Positions 45,372-53,896 are shown, numbered from the stretch's first letter. The stretch: 64,000 nucleotides of DNA from Sphaerisporangium siamense (GCF_014205275.1 NZ_JACHND010000001.1:1302001-1366000); one strand, 5' to 3'. The notes: generated by a model from the sequence alone, not told the origin. Numbers and translations: made by a program.

Positions 45372-46013
45372 ATGATTCGCGTATTCCTTCTCGATGACCA
45401 CGAGGTCGTCCGGCGGGGCGTCGCCGCCCTGCTGAACACCGAGGACGACATCGAGGTGATCGGCGAGGCCGGCACGGCCGAGTCGGCCATCGCGCGCATC
45501 CCGGCGCTGCGGCCCGACGTGGCCGTCCTCGACGTCCGCCTGCCCGACGGCAGCGGCGTCGACGTGTGCCGCGAGGTGCGCTCACGGCTGCCGGGGCTGG
45601 CGTGCCTGATGCTCACCTCCTTCGCCGACGACGACGCCCTGTTCGACGCCGTCATGGCGGGGGCCTCGGGGTACGTGCTCAAGCAGATCCACGGCTCGGA
45701 CCTGGTCGGCGCGGTCCGCACGGTCGCGGCGGGCCAGTCCCTGCTCGACCCGCAGACCACCGCCGCGATGCTGCAGCGGCTGCGCGACCAGGCCGCCAGG
45801 AAGGACCCCCTGGCCGCGCTGTCGGACCAGGAGCGCCACATCCTCGAACTCATCGGCGAGGGGCTGACCAACCGGCAGATCGGCGAGCGGCTGTTCCTCG
45901 CCGAGAAGACCGTGAAGAACTACGTGTCGAACCTGCTGGGCAAGCTCAGCATGCAGCGCCGCACGCAGGCCGCCGCCCTGGCGGCGCGGATGAAGGCGGA
46001 ACGGCACGAGTGA
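45372..46013 (+). CDS. devR: DevR/DosR-like NarL-family response regulator
   Basis: A 213-residue regulator. Receiver residues are Asp8/Asp9, Asp54 (AVLDVRLPDG), Thr82 and Lys104, in the same numbering as M. tuberculosis DosR. The C-terminal LuxR-type HTH reads LSDQERHILELIGEGLTNRQI, then FLAEKTVKNYVSNLLGKL and RRTQAA, very close to DosR in the DNA-reading helix. ATG at 45372 is the start that gives this alignment. It should bind the GGGACC boxes of the region, including its own promoter, and be driven by the double-GAF kinase at 46474. Confidence 0.9.
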   Translation: MIRVFLLDDHEVVRRGVAALLNTEDDIEVIGEAGTAESAIARIPALRPDVAVLDVRLPDGSGVDVCREVRSRLPGLACLMLTSFADDDALFDAVMAGASGYVLKQIHGSDLVGAVRTVAAGQSLLDPQTTAAMLQRLRDQAARKDPLAALSDQERHILELIGEGLTNRQIGERLFLAEKTVKNYVSNLLGKLSMQRRTQAAALAARMKAERHE

Positions 46014-46014
46014 A

Positions 46015-46031
46015 GTGACTTTCGTCCCTGA
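46015..46031. promoter_or_regulatory. DosR-like box upstream of the PNPOx-like gene
   Basis: GTGACTTTCGTCCCTGA, directly after the devR stop, fits the DosR consensus GGGACTTTNGTCCC with one mismatch, 35-51 bp before the next ATG. Confidence 0.65.
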
Positions 46032-46065
46032 ACGCGAGACCACTCGGCGGAAGACCCTTGATGTC

Positions 46066-46470
46066 ATGAAACTCGATACGGCCGGGCTGCGGGTCCTCAC
46101 CCGTGAGGAGTGCCTTCACCTGTTCACGCTGACGCCGGTCGGACGCATCGTCTTCACCGACCGCGCCCTGCCGAGCGTCCAGCCCGTCAACTTCCTCCTG
46201 CACGGCGACGACATCGTGATCCGCACGTCGGCCGGGTCCAAGCTCGCCGCCGCCACCCGCAACGCCGTGGTGGCCTTCGAGGTCGACGAGATCGACGTGA
46301 CGACCCGCACGGGCTGGTCCGTGACCGCCGTCGGGCACGCCCGCGCGGTGACCGACCCGGCCGAGATCGAACGCCTCTCGGCGTTGCCGCTGGTCCGGTG
46401 GGTGCCGGGCGATCAGGACCATTTCATCGTGGTGCGCGCCGAGCAGGTCTCCGGCCGGCGAATCGTCTGA
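46066..46470 (+). CDS. Pyridoxamine 5'-phosphate oxidase-like flavin/F420-binding protein
   Basis: A 134-residue split-barrel protein: LTREECLHLFTLTPVGRIVFTD, PVNFLLHGDDIVIRTSAGSKL and VAFEVDEID are typical of the PNPOx-like group that binds FMN or F420. Proteins of this kind (e.g. Rv3129) belong to the mycobacterial DosR regulon. ATG at 46066 is chosen because the DosR-like box lies just upstream; a GTG at 46015 would be inside that box. Its stop and that of the sensor kinase converge 4 bp apart. Confidence 0.82.
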   Translation: MKLDTAGLRVLTREECLHLFTLTPVGRIVFTDRALPSVQPVNFLLHGDDIVIRTSAGSKLAAATRNAVVAFEVDEIDVTTRTGWSVTAVGHARAVTDPAEIERLSALPLVRWVPGDQDHFIVVRAEQVSGRRIV

Positions 46471-46473
46471 GGA

Positions 46474-48171
46474 TCATTTAAGGGGAACGTCCCAGACCAG
46501 CCGCGTCCCGCCCTCGGCCGGGGACTCGGCGACGAACGTCCCGCCGAGCCGCTCCGCCCGCTCCTGCAGGTTGCGCAGGCCGCTGCGGCGCCCCTCCGCG
46601 GGCAGGCCGACCCCGTTGTCCTGGACGACGAGCACGACGCGTCCGGCGTCCACCCGCGCGGCGACGTCCGCCTTCGACGCCTTGGCGTGCCGCACCAGGT
46701 TCGACAGCGCCTCTTGGAGGACGGCGAGAAGCTGGTCGGCGATCGGCGCGGGCACGTCGTTGTCGAGCTGCCCCTCCATGCGCAGCCCCGGCATGAACCC
46801 CAGGTGACCCCGCGCGCCCTCCACGAGCGCCACGACCCGGGCCCGCAGGCCGGGATCGGCGAGGTCCGGTGGCGTCTGGAGCGCGAAGATCGTGGAGCGG
46901 ATCTGGCGGATCGTCTCGTCCAGCTCGTCGACGGCGTGCCGCACCCGGGTGGACGCCTCGGGGCGCTCGACCAGCCGCACCGCGCTCATCAGCGTCATCG
47001 CGACCGCGAACAGGCGCTGGATCACGACGTCGTGCAGGTCCTTGGCGATGCGGTCGCGGTCTTCCAGCAGGCCCAGGCGCTCGGCGTCCTTGCGTGCCGT
47101 CGCCAGCTCCAGCGCGATGGCCGCCTGGCCCGCGAAGGCGTGCAGCATGCGCAGCATCGACGGGGAGAACGGCAGCCGGCCCGGCCGCTTGCCCAGCGCG
47201 AGCACGCCGCGCACCGACCCGGCGGCGCCGAGCGGCACCGCCGCCGCGGGCCCTGATTCCACCTCGTCGGACATGTGGAAGCCGACCGTGCCCACGTCGC
47301 CCACGTCGCCGGCCGTGTACGGCTCCCCCGCCGCGTACGCCGCGCCCGGCAGCGAGCCCTCGACGGGGACCTCGGCGCCCACCAGGTCCTCGGCGCCCTC
47401 GGCGATCCCGACGCGCAGCGTCTTCCCGTCCGCGGACGGGAAGAGGATCGTGGTGACGTCGGCGTCGGCCATCTCCTGGACGTGCCGGGCGACCTGGCTC
47501 AGCACCTCGTCCACCCCCGCGCCGGTGAGCAGGGTGGTGGTGACCTCGGAGGACGCCTGGAGCCAGATCTCCCTGCGGCGCGTCTCCTCGTACAGGCGGG
47601 CGTTCTCGATGGCGACGCCGGCGGCGGTGGCCAGGGCGGTGACGACCGCCTGGTCCTCCTCGTCGAACTCCGCCCCGCCGCGCTTCTCGGTGAGGTAAAG
47701 GTTGCCGAAGACCTCGTCGCGCACCCGGAGCGGCACGCCGAGGAAGGACCTCATCGGCGGGTGGCCGGGCGGGAAGCCGTAGGACTCGGGATGGTCGGAG
47801 ATGGCGGCGAGCCGCAGCGGCGCCGGTTCCTTGATCAGCAGGCCGAGCAGGCCGAGGCCGTGCGGCCAGTGCTCGATGCGGGCGATCTCCTCTTCGGACA
47901 GCCCGACCGGGATGAACTCCAGCAGCGTGCTCTCTTCGCCGATCACGCCGAGCGCGCCGTAACCCGCGTCGACCAGGCGGGTCGCGGTCTCGACGATGCG
48001 GCGCAGCACCGTCTCCAGTTGCAGGTCGCTGCCGACGGAGACGACGGCCTCCAGCAGCGCGTGCACCCGGTCGCGGGTGGCGAGGACGGCTTCCAGCCTG
48101 GTCTGAAGTTCGGCCAGCAGCTCGTCCAGCCGCATGCTGGGGACGAGGGAACTCGGCTCACCACTGCTCAT
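46474..48171 (-). CDS. devS: DevS/DosS-like double-GAF sensor histidine kinase
   Basis: A 565-residue soluble kinase with two GAF domains (about 55-195 and 215-355), then a HisKA_3 dimerisation box DRIAKDLHDVVIQRLFA with phospho-acceptor His380 and an HATPase with NLVRHAKAS and DNGVGLP. In DosS/DosT the first GAF binds heme and senses O2/NO; the architecture is the same here, but the heme His cannot be assigned by eye. It lies convergent to the devR/PNPOx pair and should phosphorylate the DevR-like regulator. Confidence 0.88.
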   Translation of the reverse strand: MSSGEPSSLVPSMRLDELLAELQTRLEAVLATRDRVHALLEAVVSVGSDLQLETVLRRIVETATRLVDAGYGALGVIGEESTLLEFIPVGLSEEEIARIEHWPHGLGLLGLLIKEPAPLRLAAISDHPESYGFPPGHPPMRSFLGVPLRVRDEVFGNLYLTEKRGGAEFDEEDQAVVTALATAAGVAIENARLYEETRRREIWLQASSEVTTTLLTGAGVDEVLSQVARHVQEMADADVTTILFPSADGKTLRVGIAEGAEDLVGAEVPVEGSLPGAAYAAGEPYTAGDVGDVGTVGFHMSDEVESGPAAAVPLGAAGSVRGVLALGKRPGRLPFSPSMLRMLHAFAGQAAIALELATARKDAERLGLLEDRDRIAKDLHDVVIQRLFAVAMTLMSAVRLVERPEASTRVRHAVDELDETIRQIRSTIFALQTPPDLADPGLRARVVALVEGARGHLGFMPGLRMEGQLDNDVPAPIADQLLAVLQEALSNLVRHAKASKADVAARVDAGRVVLVVQDNGVGLPAEGRRSGLRNLQERAERLGGTFVAESPAEGGTRLVWDVPLK

Positions 48172-48194
48172 AGCGGGATTCTTACATCAACGCG

Positions 48195-48230
48195 CTGAGG
48201 AGCCCATCCGGACCCGGATGGGCTCCTCAG
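48195..48230. terminator. Perfect 17-bp hairpin terminator
   Basis: Arms 48195-48211 (starting CTGAGGAGCCC) and 48214-48230 are exact inverted repeats around AC. It ends the DoxX-like transcript and separates it from the sensor kinase gene on the same strand. Confidence 0.88.
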
Positions 48231-48240
48231 GTGGGGCCGA

Positions 48241-48789
48241 TCACTTGAGGACGGGGTACTTGCGCACCAGCGGGGTGGCGCCCCACCAGCGGCCGACGCC
48301 GAGGGTGTCGCCGGCCGAGACCAGCGCCAGGCCGGCCAGCACGACCGCGTAGACGAGGTGCTCGTCCATGAAGGGGTTGGTGGTGAGGGGAAGCTCGGCC
48401 GCCCACATCAGCACCATCATGAGCCCGCCGGCGACGGCGGCGATCCGCAGGCCGGCGCCGAGGATCAGCGCGACGCCGACGCCGAGCAGGCCGATCATGA
48501 AGAGCCAGTCGACCCACGCCTGCCCGGCGAGGCCGGAGAAGAGGTCGCCGAGGGTGTTCTCGCCGGTGCCCTTGAGGAAGCCGGTGGTCGGGCTGCCGCC
48601 CTCGATCCAGGCGCGGTCGCCGGGGGTCGAGAAGCCCAGGCCGAAGGTCTTGTCGAGGAAGGCCCAGAGGAAGACCCAGCCGAGGGCGATGCGGGCGATG
48701 GCCCAGACGTATCCGGCGCCGCGGGAAGAGGAGGCGTCCATGACGGGAAGGTCGGAGACGGAGTGCCGTCCGTTGATGGTGGCCATCAT
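48241..48789 (-). CDS. DoxX-like membrane protein
   Basis: A 182-residue membrane protein with four hydrophobic segments (IARIALGWVFLWAFLDKTFG, VDWLFMIGLLGVGVALILG, IAAVAGGLMMVLMWAAEL, HLVYAVVLAGLALV). The pattern fits the DoxX/DoxD group, linked to thiol or quinone redox reactions at the membrane. ATG at 48789 or 48786 with GAAAGGGG upstream. Its placement between the DevS-like kinase and the nitroreductase suggests a hypoxia role, although no clear DosR-like box is visible in front. Confidence 0.78.
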   Translation of the reverse strand: MMATINGRHSVSDLPVMDASSSRGAGYVWAIARIALGWVFLWAFLDKTFGLGFSTPGDRAWIEGGSPTTGFLKGTGENTLGDLFSGLAGQAWVDWLFMIGLLGVGVALILGAGLRIAAVAGGLMMVLMWAAELPLTTNPFMDEHLVYAVVLAGLALVSAGDTLGVGRWWGATPLVRKYPVLK

Positions 48790-48887
48790 CGGCCCCTTTC
48801 GTCGAGTGTGCCGGTCGGTAAGCCTTTGCCGTTTCCTTACGCCTTAATCACACCGTTTCGCAGGACCGAATCCGAGGGCTGGACGAC

Positions 48888-49901
48888 TCACCCCTCCGGC
48901 ACCGAAGTCCCGTCATCCTCGGGACCTTCGGACTCTTGCAGAACCTCGCCCAGCGGGCGCCGCACGCCGCGCGTGCGGCCGGGCGCGTGGCCGAGACGCA
49001 GGATCATCTGCGGAAACTCCCCCGAGCACAGCTCGTGCCTGACGAACTCCCGCAGGTGGTGGTTCTCCAGCGCCTGGGTGTGGAACGCGGCGGTCACGTC
49101 GTGGGCGGAGGCGCGCAGCAGCACGCGCTGCAGCGCCTGCCCGGCCGCGATCCAGTCCTCCGGCGCGTCGCCGGGCGTGGTGAGCAGCGCGACGACGCCC
49201 GTCTCCACCGCCTCCTGCCGGTCCTCGCCGGTGCCCCAGGCGCGCCCGGCCGTGTAGTCGCGCTGGGCGAAGTGCGGCCACGTGCGCCCCGGCTCGCCGG
49301 GGTAGGCGTCGGCGGGCACCCCGTCCATGTGCCGGCTGCCCGGCGGGCGGCCCCAGCGGACGATCTCCAGGGTGAACGCGCGGTCCCGCGCCTGGACGTC
49401 CTGCGCCGCGGCGGTGACGGCCGCCAGGATCCGCGCCGCGGCCTCCGAGCCCACCGGGGTCAGCCGCGCGCCCTCGGCCCGCGCCTCGCCGACCAGGGTG
49501 TCCAGCAGGTCGCCGGAGACCGGGTCGGGGAGGAACCCCGCGCGGTGCGTGCGGCGGCGCGGGATCTCGGCGTTCATCACGCGCACGTCCTCGTCGGCCT
49601 CCTCGTCGGGGCCGAGCCGCACGGTCGCCAGCAGGGCGGGACGGTCGGGGTCGGGCAGGACGCGGACGACCGGCCGGTGCCCCATCGCCCGCAGGGCCGT
49701 GCGGATGTTGAACAGCGCCGCGCCGCAGCCGAGCAGCAGCTCCCTGCCCGCGGCGTCGGCGACGCGCAGCAGGCGGTCGGTGTCGGACCGCAGGCTGATC
49801 TCGCCTTCCTCCAGCGCGAAGCTCCACGGCTGCGTGTTGTGCGGCGACGGGGCCCAGACCGCGGCCTCCACCGCGGCGCGCAGCTCCTCTTTCGTACGCA
49901 T
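48888..49901 (-). CDS. Nitroreductase-family protein (Acg-like)
   Basis: A 337-residue nitroreductase-fold protein with an Acg-like tandem arrangement. The start has AVWAPSPHNTQPWSF, followed by RRRTHRAGFLPDPV, RWGRPPGSRHMDGVP and FPQMILRLGHAPG. Acg (Rv2032) and Rv3131 of the DosR regulon share these features; Acg binds FMN but lacks classical nitroreductase activity. ATG at 49901 follows a GGAGGTGTAG site. Two DosR-like boxes lie 75 and 139 bp upstream in the space shared with the divergent GNAT-ligase gene. Confidence 0.86.
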   Translation of the reverse strand: MRTKEELRAAVEAAVWAPSPHNTQPWSFALEEGEISLRSDTDRLLRVADAAGRELLLGCGAALFNIRTALRAMGHRPVVRVLPDPDRPALLATVRLGPDEEADEDVRVMNAEIPRRRTHRAGFLPDPVSGDLLDTLVGEARAEGARLTPVGSEAAARILAAVTAAAQDVQARDRAFTLEIVRWGRPPGSRHMDGVPADAYPGEPGRTWPHFAQRDYTAGRAWGTGEDRQEAVETGVVALLTTPGDAPEDWIAAGQALQRVLLRASAHDVTAAFHTQALENHHLREFVRHELCSGEFPQMILRLGHAPGRTRGVRRPLGEVLQESEGPEDDGTSVPEG

Positions 49902-49975
49902 GAGCGCTACACCTCCAGGCTCCAGTCCACCGCCGCGGACCCCCGCGACGGCAGGGACGAAGGGCACCGGCGGGA

Positions 49976-49989
49976 GGGACGTTGGTCGG
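49976..49989. promoter_or_regulatory. DosR-like box (distal to nitroreductase start)
   Basis: GGGACGTTGGTCGG matches the DosR consensus at most positions. It lies 75 bp from the nitroreductase start. Confidence 0.55.
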
Positions 49990-50039
49990 GTCGGCCCGCC
50001 GTGCGCCGCTTGCTCCGAGCCCTGGCCGGAGCCGTGGGA

Positions 50040-50053
50040 CCGACCAAAGTCCC
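50040..50053. promoter_or_regulatory. DosR-like box (minus-strand orientation)
   Basis: The minus strand reads GGGACTTTGGTCGG, a strong match to the DosR consensus GGGACTTTNG. It lies 139 bp from the nitroreductase and 131 bp from the GNAT-ligase start, so it can serve both. Confidence 0.65.
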
Positions 50054-50183
50054 TCGTGCGCGGGCCGTCCGGCACTGCCGCGCGGGCGCCGCGAAGCGGG
50101 ACCGTGGCGGTGGACTTCCGATGGAGGCGCCGGCGGGCCTGACCCCCGCCGGCGCCGTCCGGCCGGCGAATTGGAGAACTTGC

Positions 50184-52811
50184 ATGTCCGAGGAATGCGA
50201 CGTCCTGCTCAGAGACGGCGGCATCGCCCACGTGCGCCCACTGGCGCCGGGCGACCGCGCCGCGCTCCACGACCTCGTCGACCGGACCTCGGAACGCTCC
50301 GCCTACCTGCGCTTCTTCACCGGCGGCCGGGGGACCGCGCGCGCCCACATGGACCGGATCACCGGCCCCGGCCACGAGGGCCGCGTGCTGCTGGCGACCG
50401 TCCGCGACCGCCCCGCCGCCATCGCCGAGTACACGCCCGCCGCCGACCCGTCGGTCGCGGAGATGGCGATCCTGATCGACGACGCCGCCCAGGGGCAAGG
50501 GCTCGGCACGCTGCTGCTGGAGCACCTGGCCGTCCGCGCCGCGGAGGCAGGGGTGAGGGAGCTGGTCGGCGAGGTGCTCGCCGAGAACCGCGCGATGCTC
50601 GGCGTGCTCCGCGACCTCGGCCTGCCGGTGGACCTCCATTTCGACGGTGGCCTGGTGCACCTGCGGATCGGGCTGGACCCCGATGACCGGTTGCTGGACC
50701 GCGTGGCGGCCCGCGACCACCAGGCCGAGCGGGCGTCGCTGGCCCGCGTGCTCGCCCCCGCGTCCATCGCCGTGGTCGGCGCGGGCCGCGACCCGTCCGG
50801 CGCCGGGCACAAGGTGCTGCGCAACCTCCTCGACGGAGGCTTCCCCGGCCCGGTCTACCCGGTGAACCCGAAGGCGGCGCGGGTGGCCGGGGTCACGGCG
50901 TACCCGGACCTGGGCGCGGTGCCCGGCCCGGTGGACCTGGCCGTGATCGCCGTGCCCGCGCCCGCCGTCCTGGACGTGGCCAGGGACTGTGCGGCGGCGG
51001 GGGTCAAGGGCCTCGTCGTGCTGACGGCCGGGTTCGCCGAGAACGGCGGGCGCGCCGCCGAGCGCGCGCTGGTGGCGATCTGCCGGTCGGCGGGCATGCG
51101 GATGATCGGCCCGAACTGCCTGGGCATCGTCAACACCGCGGCCCGAATGAACGCGACCTTCCTCACCGCGCCCGTGACCGAGGGAAGCGTCGCGGTGCTG
51201 TCGCAGTCCGGCGCGGTGGGCGCGGCGCTGCTGGACCGGCTGCCGGTGTCCTCGTTCGTCTCGGTCGGCAACAAGGCCGACGTGAGCGGCAACGACCTGC
51301 TCGACCACTGGGAGGACGACGAGGCGACCCGCGTCATCGCGCTCTACCTGGAGTCGTTCGGCAACCCCCGCAAGTTCGCGAGGATCGCCGCGCGCGTCGG
51401 CCGCCGCAAACCGGTGCTGCTGGTCAAGAGCGGCCGGTCCGGGGCCGGCGACCGCGCGGTCGCCTCGCACACCGCGGCCGCCGCCACGCCCGACGTCGCG
51501 GTGGACGCGCTGGTGCGCGCGGCCGGGGTGATCCGCCTGGACGGCGTGCGCGACCTGCTCGACACGGCGAGGCTCCTGACCGCCCAGCCGCTGCCCGCCG
51601 GGCGCAGGGTCGCCATCGTCGGCAACTCGGGCGGGCCGGAGGCCATGACCGCGGACGCCTGCGAGCGCGAAGGGCTGGTCGTGCCCGAGCCGGCCCTGTC
51701 CGGGAGCCTCGCCGGGCGGGTGCCCGCCGCGGCGGCGCTCGGCAACCCGGTGGACCTGACCGCCGACGCCTCGGCGGAGGAGATCGGGCTGGCCGTGGAG
51801 AGCGCGCTGGCCCGGCCGGACGTCGACGCCGTGCTGATCGTCTACACCCCGCCCTTCGGGTCCGGGCTGGAGGCCACGGCCAAGGCCGTCGCCGAGGCCG
51901 CCCGCGGCAGCGGGAAGACCGTGGTGGCCTGCGTGATGGGCCAGGACGGCACGATCGAGGACAGCGCCCCCGCCGTCCCCGTCTACGCCTTCCCCGAGCA
52001 GGCCGTCCAGGCGCTGGCCCGCGCCGCCGCGTACGCCGAGTGGCTGCGCACCCCGCCCGACCGGGTCGAGGGCGCCTCCATCGAGGCCGACCGGGCGGCC
52101 AAGGAGATCGTGCGCGCCGAGCTCGTGGCCCGCCCCGAGGGCGGCTGGCTGGACCCGGACGCGACGGAGCGGCTGCTCCGCGCGTTCGGCGTGTCCGTCG
52201 CCGAGTCGGTCACCGTGGAGGGCCCGTGGGCGGCGGGCGAGGCCGCGGCGGAGTTCGGGACGCCCGTCGTGCTCAAGGCGACGGGGCTCGTGCACAAGAG
52301 CGACGTCGGCGGCGTGCGCGTGGGTCTCGCCACGCCCGGCGAGGTGCGCCAGGCGTACCGCGAGATGGCGGCGGAGGTCGGGCCGGCGATGACCGGCGCG
52401 ATCGTGCAGCGCATGGTCCCCCCGGGCGTCGAGATCATCGTCGGCGGCGTCAACTACCCGGCGTTCGGCCCGCTGCTCATGACCGGCATGGGCGGCGTCA
52501 CCGCCGACCTGCTCGCCGACCGCGCCTTCCGTGTCCCGCCGGTCAGCGCCGACACCGCGGCCGAGATGATCGCCGACCTGCGCTGCTCCCCGCTCCTGTA
52601 CGGCTACCGCGGCGGCCCGCGGTGCGACACCGCCGCCCTCGCCGGCCAGATCACCCGGGTCGGCCGGCTCCTGGACGCGCTGCCCGAGGTCGCCGAGCTG
52701 GACCTCAACCCCGTCATCGTCACCCCCGCCGGCGCCGTCGCCGTGGACGCCCGCGTCCGCCTCGCCCCCTGCGCCCCCGCGCCGTCGCCCTACGCCCGCC
52801 GCCTCCGCTGA
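50184..52811 (+). CDS. GNAT acetyltransferase / ADP-forming acyl-CoA synthetase fusion (Pat-like)
   Basis: An 875-residue fusion. Residues 1-165 are a GNAT domain with the acetyl-CoA loop QGQGLGTLLLEHL. Residues about 190-320 form the CoA-binding domain (PASIAVVGAGRDPSG), about 330-480 the ligase domain with phospho-His candidate His429 in VASHTAAAA, and about 650-870 an ATP-grasp domain (GTPVVLKATGLVHKSDVGGV). GNAT/ligase fusions include protein lysine acetyltransferases such as Pat that control acetyl-CoA synthetase; there the GNAT domain is usually at the C-terminus, here at the N-terminus. TTGGAG precedes the ATG. Confidence 0.88.
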   Translation: MSEECDVLLRDGGIAHVRPLAPGDRAALHDLVDRTSERSAYLRFFTGGRGTARAHMDRITGPGHEGRVLLATVRDRPAAIAEYTPAADPSVAEMAILIDDAAQGQGLGTLLLEHLAVRAAEAGVRELVGEVLAENRAMLGVLRDLGLPVDLHFDGGLVHLRIGLDPDDRLLDRVAARDHQAERASLARVLAPASIAVVGAGRDPSGAGHKVLRNLLDGGFPGPVYPVNPKAARVAGVTAYPDLGAVPGPVDLAVIAVPAPAVLDVARDCAAAGVKGLVVLTAGFAENGGRAAERALVAICRSAGMRMIGPNCLGIVNTAARMNATFLTAPVTEGSVAVLSQSGAVGAALLDRLPVSSFVSVGNKADVSGNDLLDHWEDDEATRVIALYLESFGNPRKFARIAARVGRRKPVLLVKSGRSGAGDRAVASHTAAAATPDVAVDALVRAAGVIRLDGVRDLLDTARLLTAQPLPAGRRVAIVGNSGGPEAMTADACEREGLVVPEPALSGSLAGRVPAAAALGNPVDLTADASAEEIGLAVESALARPDVDAVLIVYTPPFGSGLEATAKAVAEAARGSGKTVVACVMGQDGTIEDSAPAVPVYAFPEQAVQALARAAAYAEWLRTPPDRVEGASIEADRAAKEIVRAELVARPEGGWLDPDATERLLRAFGVSVAESVTVEGPWAAGEAAAEFGTPVVLKATGLVHKSDVGGVRVGLATPGEVRQAYREMAAEVGPAMTGAIVQRMVPPGVEIIVGGVNYPAFGPLLMTGMGGVTADLLADRAFRVPPVSADTAAEMIADLRCSPLLYGYRGGPRCDTAALAGQITRVGRLLDALPEVAELDLNPVIVTPAGAVAVDARVRLAPCAPAPSPYARRLR

Positions 52812-52819
52812 CCATGGAT

Positions 52820-52850
52820 CCGGCCCGGCCTCCTGAGGGAGCCGGGCCGG
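52820..52850. terminator. Perfect 10-bp hairpin terminator
   Basis: CCGGCCCGGC (52820-52829) and GCCGGGCCGG (52841-52850) around an 11-nt loop, between the convergent GNAT-ligase and CBS genes. Confidence 0.8.
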
Positions 52851-52862
52851 AGGTGTGAAGGG

Positions 52863-53537
52863 TCACAGCAGCGGAAGACGTACGGCCTCCTCCTGCCAGG
52901 GCGGGCAGGTCAGGCGGGACACCACCGCGATGACGCCGTCCACGTGCCGCACCGCGTACAGCAGCGCGGAGATCTGGGAGGGGCGCTCCGCCTCGCCGGC
53001 GATGGTGACGACGCCGTCGGCGAGGCCGATGTCCAGGGTGGCGGGGTCGAGCCCGATCTCGTCGCGGACGACCGAGACGATGTCGTCGCGCAGGTCGGCC
53101 TCCGGGCGTTCGAAGACCCGCAGCAGGTCGGACCGGTGGACGGTGCCGGCGATCCTGCCGGTCACGGGGTCGATGACCGGGAGCTGCTCGACGTGCCGTT
53201 CGTGCATCAGGCGGGCGGCGTCCCTGACCGGCGTCCCCGGGGTGACCGTGACGGCGGGGGCGGTCATCAGCTCGCCCGCGCGCACGCCCGCGGCCTTGCG
53301 CCGGTCGAGCCGCCGCGTGCGCGTGAGCAGGGGAGCCGGGAACGCGTGCCCGGGCTCGATCTCCTTGAGCAGCAGGTCGTCCTGGGAGACCACGCCCACC
53401 GGACGGCGGTCACGGTCGATGACCGTGACGGCCCCGACGGCGTACTTCCTCATCGTGGCCACGATCTCGGAGAACGGCGCGTCCTGGTGGACGGCGATCG
53501 CCACACGTCCCATCACGTTCCTGACTTCGATCGTCAT
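52863..53537 (-). CDS. CBS-pair / BON domain protein (hypoxic response protein-like)
   Basis: A 224-residue soluble protein. Two CBS motifs (residues about 1-60 with VGVVSQDDLL and 85-145 with IAGTVHRSDLL) form a Bateman module that may bind adenosine nucleotides; they are followed by a BON domain (VSVVRDEIGLDPATLDIGLADGVVTIAGEAER). Rv2626c (Hrp1) of the DosR regulon is a stand-alone CBS pair; here the BON extension is added. GGAGGAGAC fixes the ATG at 53537. Two DosR-like boxes lie about 100-130 bp upstream. Confidence 0.88.
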   Translation of the reverse strand: MTIEVRNVMGRVAIAVHQDAPFSEIVATMRKYAVGAVTVIDRDRRPVGVVSQDDLLLKEIEPGHAFPAPLLTRTRRLDRRKAAGVRAGELMTAPAVTVTPGTPVRDAARLMHERHVEQLPVIDPVTGRIAGTVHRSDLLRVFERPEADLRDDIVSVVRDEIGLDPATLDIGLADGVVTIAGEAERPSQISALLYAVRHVDGVIAVVSRLTCPPWQEEAVRLPLL

Positions 53538-53634
53538 GATGTCTCCTCCTTCGTGCTCCACACTCCTCCGGCGCCCGCCGCGGCGGCAGCGGCGAACGTC
53601 CCCGGGCGGAGAGGCTTACGGCTCGGGCCGGGAC

Positions 53635-53648
53635 GGGACCTCGTCGGC
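53635..53648. promoter_or_regulatory. Weak DosR-like box upstream of the CBS-BON gene
   Basis: GGGACCTCGTCGGC shares the GGGAC half-site and CG core with the DosR consensus. It lies about 100 bp upstream of the CBS-BON start. Confidence 0.4.
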
Positions 53649-53656
53649 GCGCGGCG

Positions 53657-53670
53657 GTGCCGAAGGTCCC
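53657..53670. promoter_or_regulatory. DosR-like box upstream of the CBS-BON gene (minus-strand orientation)
   Basis: The minus strand reads GGGACCTTCGGCAC, a good match to GGGACTTTNGGCC-type DosR sites, in the correct orientation for the CBS-BON gene. Confidence 0.55.
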
Positions 53671-53896
53671 GCGTACGCGGAGCGGACGGCCGACCTGCGC
53701 AGGGCGGTCAACGACATCGCGCACGTCTACCTGGCCACCGAGGAGGAGAAGCGCAGGCTGGAGGACAGCCGACGCCGTCGGCGCCCCCGCCGCCGACGCG
53801 ACGCCACAGTGCGTGATATGCACGAGAACGCACGATTCGGCGGGCCGCTGCGCGCCGGCGTGGCGTACGCGGACGTGAATGGGGAGGTCACCGGCG

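Larger units (their letters stand above)
53538..53896. other. Intergenic region with DosR-like boxes and a coding-like segment
   Basis: No complete gene is seen in these 359 bp. Two DosR-like boxes are listed separately. Between 53670 and 53800 one plus-strand frame encodes a helix-like string (TADLRRAVNDIAHVYLATEE, then [15 protein letters not shown]) without any start codon. Confidence 0.5.

Noticed and set aside
48902-52295. Minus-strand frame continuing upstream of the nitroreductase start through the GNAT-ligase gene
   Set aside because: The real nitroreductase begins at 49901 behind a ribosome site; the upstream part is antisense to a well-supported gene.
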